Shown here one piece after another: positions 31,582 to 42,313 of a DNA stretch of 64,000 nt. This DNA comes from Jhaorihella thermophila. GTDB taxonomy: Bacteria > Pseudomonadota > Alphaproteobacteria > Rhodobacterales > Rhodobacteraceae. The position numbers were made by a program, and so were the translations under genes. Location of the stretch: positions 558,001 through 622,000 of the forward strand of contig NZ_FNVD01000001.1 in the NCBI RefSeq assembly GCF_900108275.1, given 5' to 3'. The stretch's first letter is position 1, and the number at the start of each line of letters is the position of its first letter. The notes beneath the pieces were generated by a model that did not search any database, was not told the origin of the DNA, and saw only the letters and a program-made list of their open reading frames with translations.

Positions 31582-32136
31582 TCATTCCGACGGCTCGATT
31601 CCGACCGCGATCGCGCTGCCATAGGCGACGAGGATCCTGTCGCCCGGTGCGCGGGATTTGGCGAAGGCGCGCAGTTCCTTCGGAACCTTCACCGTCACGA
31701 CCTCGCCCTCGGCATTGCGGATCGTGGCGAAGTGATCGACCGGATCATAGCCGAGGAACTCCACCACGGTGGTGGTAATTTCGGCCCCCGCCGCGCCGGG
31801 CTTGGCCCCTTCCGGGGCCGCGGCCAGAACTTGTGCGCTGTCGGTGCCGTCTTCGCCGGGCAGCGCCATGTCCACCGCGATCGCCTCGGTATAGTTGACG
31901 CGGATGCGATCGCCGACTTCGAGTTGGTCGAAATTGCGCAGCGTGTCGGTGGCGCGCAGGGTCAGCACCGCCCCGTCGGTCCGCACCACGAAACGGCGGT
32001 TTTCGCGGTCGATCTCGCGAATCGTGCCGGCGGCGGTGACGGTTTCACTCATCTGCGCGTTGGTCACGCCCCGTTCAGAGCAGGCCGCAAGGGTCAGCAG
32101 CACGCCCAGTCCGGCGGCGGCGAGAATGAATTTCAC
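31582..32136 (-). CDS. hypothetical lipoprotein
   Basis: 184 aa from a GTG start (32134-32136) with GAGGAG upstream. The lipoprotein signal MKFILAAAGLGVLLTLAAC places a lipobox cysteine near residue 19. The mature part seems to hold two copies of a small beta module (AGTIREIDRENRRFVVRTDG...GDRIRVNYTEAIAV and VVEFLGYDPVDHFATIRNAE...GDRILVAYGSAIAV), an internal duplication visible by eye. No recognised family; probably anchored in the outer or inner membrane facing the periplasm. Confidence 0.8.
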   Translation of the reverse strand: MKFILAAAGLGVLLTLAACSERGVTNAQMSETVTAAGTIREIDRENRRFVVRTDGAVLTLRATDTLRNFDQLEVGDRIRVNYTEAIAVDMALPGEDGTDSAQVLAAAPEGAKPGAAGAEITTTVVEFLGYDPVDHFATIRNAEGEVVTVKVPKELRAFAKSRAPGDRILVAYGSAIAVGIEPSE

Positions 32137-32248
32137 GGTCAACTCCTCGAAATGAATACAGGCGCAGGGTAACAGGACGGGACAGGTTGTAAACGGCCGG
32201 CTCCCTTTGCCCTTGCCCCGCGCCGCCGTTTTCGCGCACAAGGCGGCC

Positions 32249-33148
32249 ATGACGAAACCGGAAACCCCATCCATCCTTTGCATCGGCTCGGTCCTATGGG
32301 ACGTGATCGGACGGTCGGCCAGCCACATGCGGCAGGGCTCGGACGTGCCGGGGCGGATCACCCGCCTGCCCGGCGGCGTCGCCATGAACATCGCCACGAC
32401 GCTGGTGCGGTTCGGCATGGCGCCGATCCTGCTGACCGCGATCGGCCGCGATCCGGAAGGCGACGAGCTGGTCGCCGCCTGCGCCCGTCTGGGCATGGTG
32501 ACCGATCACATCTATCGCTCGGACGATCTTCCCACCGACCGTTACATGGCGGTCGAGGGGGCAAACGGGCTGATCGCCGCCATCGCCGATGCCCATTCGC
32601 TCGAGGCCGCGGGTGCCAAGATCCTGCGCCCGCTGATCGACGGGCCGCTGGGCCGCGCGGAGGCGCCCTGGCCGGGGCTCGTGGCGCTGGACGGCAACCT
32701 GACGCTGGCGCTTCTGGAAGAGATCGCCGCCCACCCCGCCTTTGCCGCGGCCGATCTGCGCGTGGCGCCGGCCTCGCCGGGCAAGGCCGAGCGGCTGCTG
32801 CCGTTTCTGGGCGGCTGGCGGGCGACGCTTTACGTCAATCTCGAAGAGGCCGGGATCCTCGCTCAGGACGAGTTCGGCGATTCCGAATCAGCGGCGCGGG
32901 CGCTGCTGGACCGGGGCGCGCACCGGGTTCTGGTGACCGATGGCGGGCGTTCGGCAACGGTCGCCGACGCCAATCATGTCATCACGCGCACCCCGCCCGA
33001 GGTGCTCGTGACCCGTGTCACGGGGGCGGGCGATACCTTCATGGCCGCCCATATTGCCGCCGAAGCGCAGGGGGCGGATGCCGAAACCGCGCTGGCGCGC
33101 GCCCTGCATGCCGCCGCCACTTATGTCTCTGGAGACACGCCGCTGTGA
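32249..33148 (+). CDS. psuK: PfkB-family kinase, probable pseudouridine kinase PsuK
   Basis: 299 aa. It has the N-terminal CIGSVLWDVIGR, substrate loop GGVAMNIATTLVRFG, and the C-terminal PfkB signature VTRVTGAGDTFMAAHIAAE with the catalytic Asp. PfkB kinases are hard to separate by sequence, but the stop overlaps the psuG start (GTGA). PsuK-PsuG is the standard pseudouridine-degradation pair, so phosphorylation of pseudouridine is the likely reaction. Confidence 0.85.
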   Translation: MTKPETPSILCIGSVLWDVIGRSASHMRQGSDVPGRITRLPGGVAMNIATTLVRFGMAPILLTAIGRDPEGDELVAACARLGMVTDHIYRSDDLPTDRYMAVEGANGLIAAIADAHSLEAAGAKILRPLIDGPLGRAEAPWPGLVALDGNLTLALLEEIAAHPAFAAADLRVAPASPGKAERLLPFLGGWRATLYVNLEEAGILAQDEFGDSESAARALLDRGAHRVLVTDGGRSATVADANHVITRTPPEVLVTRVTGAGDTFMAAHIAAEAQGADAETALARALHAAATYVSGDTPL

Positions 33149-34059
33149 TCGAGCTGACCTTTTCCGCGGAAACCCGCGCCGCCCTGACCGAAGGCCGCCC
33201 GCTGGTGGCGCTGGAAAGCACCATCATCACCCACGGCATGCCCTGGCCGCGAAATGCCGATGTGGCCCGCACGGTCGAACAGGACATCCGCGACGCCGGC
33301 GCCACCCCGGCGACCATTGCCGTTCTGGACGGGCGGCTGCATGTGGGGCTGGAGCCGGAACAGATCACCACGCTGGCGCAGGCCCGCGATGTGGCAAAAC
33401 TGTCGCGCGCGGACCTGGCCGCCTGCATGGCCACGGGCGGCACCGGGGCAACCACCGTCGCCGCCACCATGATCGCCGCCCGCGCCGCCGGCATCGCGGT
33501 CTTTGCCACCGGCGGGATCGGCGGGGTGCACAAGGGGGCGGAGTCCAGCTTCGACATCTCCGCCGACCTTCAGGAACTGGCCCAGACCCCCGTCACGGTC
33601 GTCGCCGCCGGGGCCAAGGCAATCCTTGATCTGCCCAAGACGCTGGAAGTGCTGGAAACTCTGGGCGTGCCGGTGATCGCATACGGGCAGGACGAATTTC
33701 CCGCCTTCTGGTCGGCAAAATCATCGCTGAAGGCGCCGCTGCGCATGGACGACCCCGACACCATCGCCCGTGCCCATCTGCTGCGCCGAGACCTGGGTCT
33801 GCCCGGCGGGCAACTGGTCGCCAATCCGGTGCCCGAGGCCGACGAGATCCCCGCCGAGGCACTGGCCCCGGTGATCGAGGCCGCCCAGGCCGAGGCCGAC
33901 CGGCGCGGCATTACCGGCAAGGCGGTCACTCCCTTCCTGCTGCAAAGGATCTTCGAGGAAACCGGCGGCCGGTCGCTTGAAACCAACATCGCGCTGGTGC
34001 GCAACAACGCCCGCCTCGCGGCACGGATCGCGCGCGCCCTGGCGAAACAGGATTTCTGA
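33145..34059 (+). CDS. psuG: pseudouridine-5'-phosphate glycosidase PsuG
   Basis: 304 aa from GTG at 33145, overlapping the psuK stop. Family motifs are VALESTIITHGMPWPRN, GGTGATTVAATM, FATGGIGGVHKGAE, VVAAGAKAILDL and NIALVRNNARLAA. It cleaves pseudouridine 5'-phosphate to uracil and ribose 5-phosphate. Confidence 0.94.
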   Translation: MIELTFSAETRAALTEGRPLVALESTIITHGMPWPRNADVARTVEQDIRDAGATPATIAVLDGRLHVGLEPEQITTLAQARDVAKLSRADLAACMATGGTGATTVAATMIAARAAGIAVFATGGIGGVHKGAESSFDISADLQELAQTPVTVVAAGAKAILDLPKTLEVLETLGVPVIAYGQDEFPAFWSAKSSLKAPLRMDDPDTIARAHLLRRDLGLPGGQLVANPVPEADEIPAEALAPVIEAAQAEADRRGITGKAVTPFLLQRIFEETGGRSLETNIALVRNNARLAARIARALAKQDF

Positions 34060-34137
34060 CCTCGACAACCTGCCCCGCCTTGTAGTAGCGGCAAGTGTCA
34101 GCGCCTGGTCTGCAGCGCGCACAACGGAACGAGCCGC

Positions 34138-34824
34138 ATGAACAGCCAACCGGAGCACGACCCGTTCGAGGAACCGATCCACCGCCCCGGAGTCTGGGCG
34201 CGGATCCGGTCGTCGTTCCTGACCGGAATCGTCGTGATTGCTCCGGTGGGGCTGACCATCTGGCTGATCTGGACGGTGATCGGCTGGATCGACAGTTTCG
34301 TATTGCCCTTCGTGCCCGAACGGCTCCAGCCCGAAACCTATATCGGCGTGAACTTGCGCGGCGTCGGCGTCGTCATCTTCGTGATCTTTGCCGTCTTCAT
34401 CGGCTGGATCGCCAAGGGGATCATCGGCCGGTCCCTGATTCGCTTTGCCGAAAACCTGGTCAACCGGATGCCGGTGGTGCGCACGATCTATTCCGGGATC
34501 AAGCAGATCTCGGAAACCGTCTTTGCCCAGACGGAACGGAATTTCGAAAAGGCCTGCCTCGTGCAATACCCGCGCAAGGGGATCTGGGCGATCGCCTTCA
34601 TCTCGACCCACGCCAAGGGCGAGATCGTGCAAAAGGCGGAAACCGGCGGGCGGCTGATGAGCGTTTTCCTTCCCACGACACCCAACCCGACGTCGGGCTT
34701 TCTGCTCTTCGTGCCCGAAGAGGACGTGATCGTTCTCGACATGTCGATCGAGGACGCGGCCAAGCTGGTGATCTCGGCCGGGCTGGTCTATCCCGACGAC
34801 CTGCCCAAGGCCGACAAGAACTGA
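34138..34824 (+). CDS. DUF502 membrane protein
   Basis: 228 aa with two transmembrane helices (about 28-52 and 75-97). It has the DUF502 signature region RMPVVRTIYSGIKQISETVF and FLPTTPNPTSGFLLFVP. Function is not established. It stands alone on the plus strand and converges on the lig cluster. Confidence 0.87.
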   Translation: MNSQPEHDPFEEPIHRPGVWARIRSSFLTGIVVIAPVGLTIWLIWTVIGWIDSFVLPFVPERLQPETYIGVNLRGVGVVIFVIFAVFIGWIAKGIIGRSLIRFAENLVNRMPVVRTIYSGIKQISETVFAQTERNFEKACLVQYPRKGIWAIAFISTHAKGEIVQKAETGGRLMSVFLPTTPNPTSGFLLFVPEEDVIVLDMSIEDAAKLVISAGLVYPDDLPKADKN

Positions 34825-34857
34825 CCGCCCGCGCCAAACCGGAAACCGCGCCGACGC

Positions 34858-35707
34858 TCAGTCCATGCATTCCAGCAGCATCGTCCCCGCCCCGGTGTTC
34901 GAGATCGGGACGTGATAGTTGCTTTCGCGCCGCACCACCTTGTCGCCGAGCGCCCCGCGCATCATCATCCACATCAGGAATTCGGTGCCCTGGCTGCCGG
35001 CCTTTTCGACCAGCTCCATGCGGCTGATCTTCGTCAGTTCGTCCGGGTCGGTGACGATCTTTTCCATGCAGTAGAGATCGAACTCCTTGTTGATGAAGCC
35101 CGCGCGTTCCCCGTCCAGCTGGTGCGACAGTCCGCCGGTGCCCAGCACGACGACGTTGATATCCTCGGGCCAGCTGCGGATCGCGCGGCCCAGGGCACGG
35201 CCGAAATTCAGCGCCCGCCGCAGCGTCGGGATCGGGTGTTGCACCGTATTGGCGCTGATCGGGATCACGCGCGGCATGTCGGGATTATTGGGCGCGCCCG
35301 GCCAGAACAGCTGCATCGGCACGGTAAAGCCGTGATCCACCGCCAGCTCCTGGCACGAGGTGATGTCGAAATTCGTCGGCCACCATGCTTTCGATAATGT
35401 GCCAGCTCAGCCGCGGGTGGCCGGGAAAGGGGTCCAGTTTCGGGATGCACCAGCCTTTGTCCTCGTTGACATATTCATGCGCCGCGCCGATGGCAAAGGT
35501 AGGCATCTTGTCCAGAAAGAACCCCAACCCGTGGTCGTTGTAGATGTTGATCGCCACCGCGGGCTTGTGTTCGTCCAGCCATTCGCGGATCGGCGGATAG
35601 GCGTCGAAGAAGGGCTTCCAGTAGGGGTCGTCGAACAGCCCCTTGTGGATCGCGTTGCCCACCGCGGGGATGTGGCTTGTCGTCAGCCCACCGATGATCC
35701 GTGCCAT
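34858..35707 (-). pseudogene. ligB: protocatechuate 4,5-dioxygenase beta subunit LigB, frameshifted
   Basis: The gene would encode about 282 aa of class III extradiol dioxygenase. The N-terminal part (from 35707) has MARIIGGLTTSHIPAVGNAI and NIYNDHGLGFF with the iron-binding histidines. It runs out of frame at 35369-35371, where the plus strand has AAA and two A would restore the frame. The remainder continues in the second frame (DHGFTVPMQLFWPG ... SNTGAGTMLLECMD) to a normal stop at 34858. Both halves are otherwise well conserved, so this is either a recent inactivation or a sequencing error. It is four bases downstream of ligA. Confidence 0.85.
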
Positions 35708-35710
35708 CTC

Positions 35711-36067
35711 TCAATCCCCCGCCCTGCGCAGTTTTTCCTTGAATTCCTCCTTGGTCATGCCGGTCTGCTGAGCGCCGATATCCTGCATGTCGAGCCGGTA
35801 GATCCCGGCCAGCTTGGCCAGGTAGTAGATGTTGCCGCCCGCTTCGATCATCTTCAGCACGTCGCGCCCGCGCACGGCCTGCCTCTGTTCCTCGTTCAGC
35901 TTGAATTTTCCCATGTAAGCTTCGGGATCTGCAAGAAATTCATCTCTCGCCGACGCGGAGTTGAAGGAATAGCACATCTTGTTCAGGGCATGGCCCTTCA
36001 TTGCCATCTCGCCGTCGAAGATGGTGGTGCCGGGAATGTCGATATGGTGGTGAAAACCTTCTTCCAT
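35711..36067 (-). CDS. ligA: protocatechuate 4,5-dioxygenase alpha subunit LigA
   Basis: 118-aa small helical subunit (not the DNA ligase of the same symbol at 7838-10117). It has MAMKGHALNKMCYSFNSASA and NEEQRQAVRGRDVLKMIEAGGN typical of LigA. It covers the active site of LigB in the alpha2beta2 enzyme that opens protocatechuate to 4-carboxy-2-hydroxymuconate-6-semialdehyde. The order ligI-ligA-ligB is on one strand. If ligB is truly broken, this subunit is without a partner here. Confidence 0.93.
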   Translation of the reverse strand: MEEGFHHHIDIPGTTIFDGEMAMKGHALNKMCYSFNSASARDEFLADPEAYMGKFKLNEEQRQAVRGRDVLKMIEAGGNIYYLAKLAGIYRLDMQDIGAQQTGMTKEEFKEKLRRAGD

Positions 36068-36079
36068 CCGCTCCTCCTG

Positions 36080-36952
36080 TCAGCGCGCCCAGTACAGGCG
36101 CACCGGATTGTCCACCAGCAGCCTGATCTGCCGGTCCGGGTCGGGAGCGATGCGGGGAATGAGATCCACCAGCTCGCCATCGTCGGGCATGTGCGATTTC
36201 ATGTTGGGGTGCGGCCAGTCGGTGCCCCACAGCACCCGGTCGGGAAACCGCCGGACGATCTCGGCGGCAAAGGGCACCACGTCGTCATAGGGCGGGCCCT
36301 GCCGGGTCAGCCGTTCGGGACAGGTGACCTTGCACCAGATCGCCGGGTTGTCCTCCATCAGCCGGATGAAACGGCCGAAATCGGGGTGATCCACACCCTT
36401 TGTCACATCCGGCCGGCCCATGTGATCGACCACCACCGGGGTCGGCAGACCATTCAAAAAAGGCACGAGTTCCGGCAGATCGGCGGCCTCGAAATAAACG
36501 ACGACATGCCAGCCCAGCGGGGCGATCTTTTCGGCAATGGTCAGGAACGCATCCTTCGGCGTGGCATCGACCAGCCGTCTGACAAAGTTGAACCGCACAC
36601 CGCGCGCACCGCGCGCATCCATTTCGCACAGGTCTTGCTCGGCAATCTCCGGCCCCACGCTGGCGACCCCCCGCGCTCGCCCGCCGGCGGCATCCAGCGC
36701 ATCCAGCAACGCGCGATTGTCCTTGCCGTGACAGGTGGCCTGCACGATCACGTTGCGTTCGAACCCCAGGAAATCCCGCAATTCGAACAGCTTGTCCTTT
36801 CCCGCATCGCAAGGCGTATACTTGCGCTCGGGCGCGAACGAAAGCTGCGCTGCCGGCCCGAACACATGACAATGCGCATCCACCGCGCCGGCCGGCAGAC
36901 GAAAATCGGGCTTCTTCGGGTCGGGATCGAAACACAGCCAATCGGGATCCAT
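36080..36952 (-). CDS. ligI: 2-pyrone-4,6-dicarboxylate hydrolase LigI
   Basis: 290-aa amidohydrolase-superfamily enzyme. It has PAGAVDAHCHVFGPA (the metal-side HxH), VVVDHMGRPDV, and the C-terminal LWGTDWPHPNMKSHMPDDGE with the catalytic Asp. The length matches LigI (about 293). It hydrolyses PDC to 4-carboxy-2-hydroxymuconate/oxalomesaconate. The start is at MDPDWL (36950-36952). A far longer open frame continues upstream antisense to ligC and is rejected. Confidence 0.93.
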   Translation of the reverse strand: MDPDWLCFDPDPKKPDFRLPAGAVDAHCHVFGPAAQLSFAPERKYTPCDAGKDKLFELRDFLGFERNVIVQATCHGKDNRALLDALDAAGGRARGVASVGPEIAEQDLCEMDARGARGVRFNFVRRLVDATPKDAFLTIAEKIAPLGWHVVVYFEAADLPELVPFLNGLPTPVVVDHMGRPDVTKGVDHPDFGRFIRLMEDNPAIWCKVTCPERLTRQGPPYDDVVPFAAEIVRRFPDRVLWGTDWPHPNMKSHMPDDGELVDLIPRIAPDPDRQIRLLVDNPVRLYWAR

Positions 36953-37036
36953 GCACTTGCCTTGCGCCTCTTTTCGCTCTTCCTGCACGCTAGGCCTCAT
37001 AGCCCGCGCCGGCCAGTAAGATTGCCGGCATCCGCC

Positions 37037-37102
37037 ATTGGATTTTGTTATTCCGGTGACCTGCTCGCGCCCTACCAGCGCCGATCTATAGCAAAGTCCA
37101 AT
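37037..37102. promoter_or_regulatory. paired inverted 15-mers in the ligI-ligC divergent gap
   Basis: ATTGGATTTTGTTAT at 37037-37051 and ATAGCAAAGTCCAAT at 37088-37102 are reverse complements at 13 of 15 positions, centred 51 bp apart. This is a plausible operator for a regulator of both arms. No regulator gene lies in the cluster. Confidence 0.5.
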
Positions 37103-37180
37103 ACCCGCCTCTTGGCAATGAATTGTCCCCGGCCCCGCGTGAATGTTAGCACTTGCCGCAAACGAAAAAGGAGAGAACCG

Positions 37181-38125
37181 ATGCGGATTTGCGTCGCCGG
37201 CGCCGCAGGCGCTTTTGGAACCAAACATCTGGAAGCGCTGGCAAATATCGAAGGGGTCGAAGTCACGTCGGTCGTCGGCGGTGACGCTGACGACATCGAC
37301 GCCTTTGCCGCCGCGCGCAGTATCCCCCATGCTACCCGGAACCTCAACGAGGCGATTGCCCGCGACGACGTGGACGCCGTGATCCTGGCCACGCCGACCC
37401 CGCTGCATGCCGAACAGACCATCGCCTGCCTGCGCGCGGGCAAGCACGTCCTCTGCGAAATCCCGATGGCCGATTCCCTGGCCGATGCGCAGGCCGTGGT
37501 GCAGGCGCAAAGGGAAACCGGACTCGTGGCCATGGTGGATCACGTGCGCCGCTTCAACCCCTCGCACCAATGGATCCACGACCGGATCCGGGCCGGAGAG
37601 CTGAAGATCCAGCAGATGGACATCCAGACCTACTTCTTCCGCCGCACCAACACCAACGCCAAGGGAGAGCCGCGCAGCTGGACCGACCACCTGCTCTGGC
37701 ACCATGCCTGTCACACGGTGGACCTGTTCCAGTATCAGACCGGCGAGATCGCCGAACATGTCGCCGGGGTCCAGGGCCCGCCGCACCCCGAGCTTGGCAT
37801 CGCCATGGACATGGGAATCCTCATGAAAGCCGCCTCGGGCGCGGTCTGCACCCTGTCGCTGTCCTTCAACAATGACGGCCCCTTCGGTACCTGGTTCCGC
37901 TATATCTGCGACAACGGCACCTATGTCGCGCGCTATGACGACCTGTTCGACGGCCACGACAACCGGGTCGACCTCTCGGGCGTCGCCGTCTCGACCAATG
38001 GAATCGAGCTGGCCGACCGCGAATTCATCGCCGCGATCCGGGAAGGTCGCGAACCCAACAGCTCGGTCGCGCAAGGCCTGTCCGCGATGGAAACCCTCGA
38101 CCGGATCGAAAAATCGCTTCTGTGA
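37181..38125 (+). CDS. ligC: 4-carboxy-2-hydroxymuconate-6-semialdehyde dehydrogenase LigC
   Basis: 314-aa Gfo/Idh/MocA-type NAD(P) oxidoreductase. It has the N-terminal Rossmann motif RICVAGAAGAFGTKHLEAL, CEIPMADSLADAQAV with a family Glu/Pro element, and LLWHHACHTVDLFQYQTG typical of LigC. It oxidises the ring-cleavage product (as hemiacetal) to 2-pyrone-4,6-dicarboxylate, the LigI substrate. The ATG at 37181 follows AAGGAG by seven bases. It is divergent from ligI-ligA-ligB with a shared 228-bp control region. Confidence 0.92.
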   Translation: MRICVAGAAGAFGTKHLEALANIEGVEVTSVVGGDADDIDAFAAARSIPHATRNLNEAIARDDVDAVILATPTPLHAEQTIACLRAGKHVLCEIPMADSLADAQAVVQAQRETGLVAMVDHVRRFNPSHQWIHDRIRAGELKIQQMDIQTYFFRRTNTNAKGEPRSWTDHLLWHHACHTVDLFQYQTGEIAEHVAGVQGPPHPELGIAMDMGILMKAASGAVCTLSLSFNNDGPFGTWFRYICDNGTYVARYDDLFDGHDNRVDLSGVAVSTNGIELADREFIAAIREGREPNSSVAQGLSAMETLDRIEKSLL

Positions 38126-38134
38126 CAGGATCAT

Positions 38135-38160
38135 GCAGGGCGTTTCTCGCTTCGCCCTGC
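38135..38160 (+). terminator. hairpin after ligC, possible terminator
   Basis: Stem GCAGGGCG (38135-38142) with CGCCCTGC (38153-38160) and a 10-nt loop. There is no pure T-run, but the T-rich tail of repeat copy 5 follows directly. Confidence 0.5.
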
Positions 38161-38200
38161 AGCTTCTTTCTGGTCCGAAATACCCCCGCCGGAGGCCGCG
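38161..38200 (-). repeat. dispersed 3'-end repeat, copy 5 (B-type tail)
   Basis: On the minus strand, after the cueR stop: GCGGCCTCCGGCGGGGG, TATTT, then CGGACCAGAAAGAAGC. It abuts the ligC hairpin, so convergent genes share this junction. Confidence 0.8.
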
Positions 38201-38248
38201 CGGCGCCAGCCGCGCCACAAATCGCCTTCGCGCCGCAGGCGCGGCCGC

Positions 38249-38653
38249 CTACTTCGCGCAGCAATCGGCTTCGGCCGCCAGATCGGCCAGGATCGGGCAG
38301 TCGGGCCGATGATCGCCTGCGCATTTCTCCACCAGATGCGACAGCGTCTCGTGCATCTGGCGCAGTTCGTCCATCTTGCGCTCGATCCGCGCGATATGGT
38401 CCTGCGCGATCTTCTTGACATCCGCGCTGGCGCGGGTCCGGTCCTCGTAAAGCGCCAGAAGCGACCGGCAATCCTCCAGCGAAAACCCCAGCGACCGCGC
38501 GCGGCCCAGAAAGGCCAGCTTGTGCAGGTCGCTTTCGCGGAACCGGCGATAGCCGTTCGGGCCGCGCAAAGGTTCGACCAGCCCGATTTCTTCGTAATAG
38601 CGGATCGTCTTGGCGGGCAGACCCGACCGCCGCGCAACATCCCCGATATTCAT
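38249..38653 (-). CDS. cueR: Cu(I)-responsive MerR-family regulator CueR
   Basis: 134 aa. The MerR helix-turn-helix is MNIGDVARRSGLPAKTIRYY, followed by a long dimerisation helix. The metal loop has two cysteines seven residues apart (C-AGDHRPD-C, then PIL), the CueR pattern for linear Cu(I)/Ag(I) binding. A terminal CC is also present. It lies 10 bp downstream of copA. Two promoters in the copA-copZ gap carry the matching operator. Confidence 0.93.
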   Translation of the reverse strand: MNIGDVARRSGLPAKTIRYYEEIGLVEPLRGPNGYRRFRESDLHKLAFLGRARSLGFSLEDCRSLLALYEDRTRASADVKKIAQDHIARIERKMDELRQMHETLSHLVEKCAGDHRPDCPILADLAAEADCCAK

Positions 38654-38663
38654 CGCATCCCTC

Positions 38664-41174
<2,511 letters not shown>

Positions 41175-41204
41175 CCGACTCGGCCCTTTTCCGATCCTGC
41201 TCTC

Positions 41205-41235
41205 TGGATAAGGGTTCCCGCAACTGGAAGGTCAA
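41205..41235 (-). promoter_or_regulatory. CueR-type promoter of copA
   Basis: Minus-strand -35 TTGACC (41230-41235), an over-long 19-bp spacer, -10 TATCCA (41205-41210). The spacer carries the dyad CCTTCC-N7-GGAACC. Long spacers are the hallmark of MerR-activated promoters. Confidence 0.85.
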
Positions 41236-41285
41236 GGGAACGTTCGGCTCTTGCCCGGAAATATCGCGCAATTCGCATTCGTCCC

Positions 41286-41316
41286 TTGACCTTCCAGCGC
41301 GGGAAAGGTTCAGAAC
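41286..41316 (+). promoter_or_regulatory. CueR-type promoter of copZ
   Basis: -35 TTGACC (41286-41291), 19-bp spacer with dyad ACCTTCC-N7-GAAAGGT, weak -10 CAGAAC (41311-41316). It mirrors the copA promoter in the same divergent gap. Confidence 0.8.
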
Positions 41317-41349
41317 GCACCCGAAACGCGCGGATCAGGAGAAAGACAG

Positions 41350-41547
41350 ATGGCGAAGTTTTCCGTCCCCGAAATGAGCTGCGGCCACTGCACCGCGGCG
41401 ATCGAGAAACAGATCAAGGCGACCGACCCCGCCGCCCAGGTCGAATGCAATCTCGACGATCACACCGTCACCGTGCAAAGCGCGCTGAGCGCCGAGGCGC
41501 TGGCTGCCGCGATCAAGGAAGCCGGATACGACTCGACCCCCCTTTGA
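41350..41547 (+). CDS. copZ: copper chaperone CopZ
   Basis: 65-aa single HMA domain. The metal motif MSCGHC lies at residues 9-14, and the protein ends with the AIKEAGYDSTPL helix region. It carries Cu(I) to CopA or CueR in the cytosol. The ATG follows a GGAGAAAGAC stretch, and the gene ends in a strong terminator, so it is a single-gene unit under CueR. Confidence 0.93.
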   Translation: MAKFSVPEMSCGHCTAAIEKQIKATDPAAQVECNLDDHTVTVQSALSAEALAAAIKEAGYDSTPL

Positions 41548-41554
41548 GGGGCAA

Positions 41555-41585
41555 GACCCCGGCGGCGATCCGCCGGGGTCTTTTT
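41555..41585 (+). terminator. Rho-independent terminator of copZ
   Basis: Perfect 11-bp stem GACCCCGGCGG/CCGCCGGGGTC with a four-base loop followed by five T. Confidence 0.92.
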
Positions 41586-41659
41586 CCGCGTGCAAGGGCT
41601 GGACAGTTCGGTGCAAAAGATCATTTGATTGGCCCGGAGCAATCAAACCGGCGCGGCCC

Positions 41660-42309
<650 letters not shown>

Positions 42310-42313
<4 letters not shown>

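Noticed and set aside
32278-34059. 593-aa frame fusing an out-of-frame psuK shadow to psuG
   Set aside because: Only the PsuG part is real; the GTG at 33145 overlapping the psuK stop is the proper start.
36080-38218. 712-aa minus-strand frame that would fuse ligI to an N-terminal extension
   Set aside because: The extension is antisense to ligC and crosses the divergent promoter; LigI ends at its normal 290 residues.
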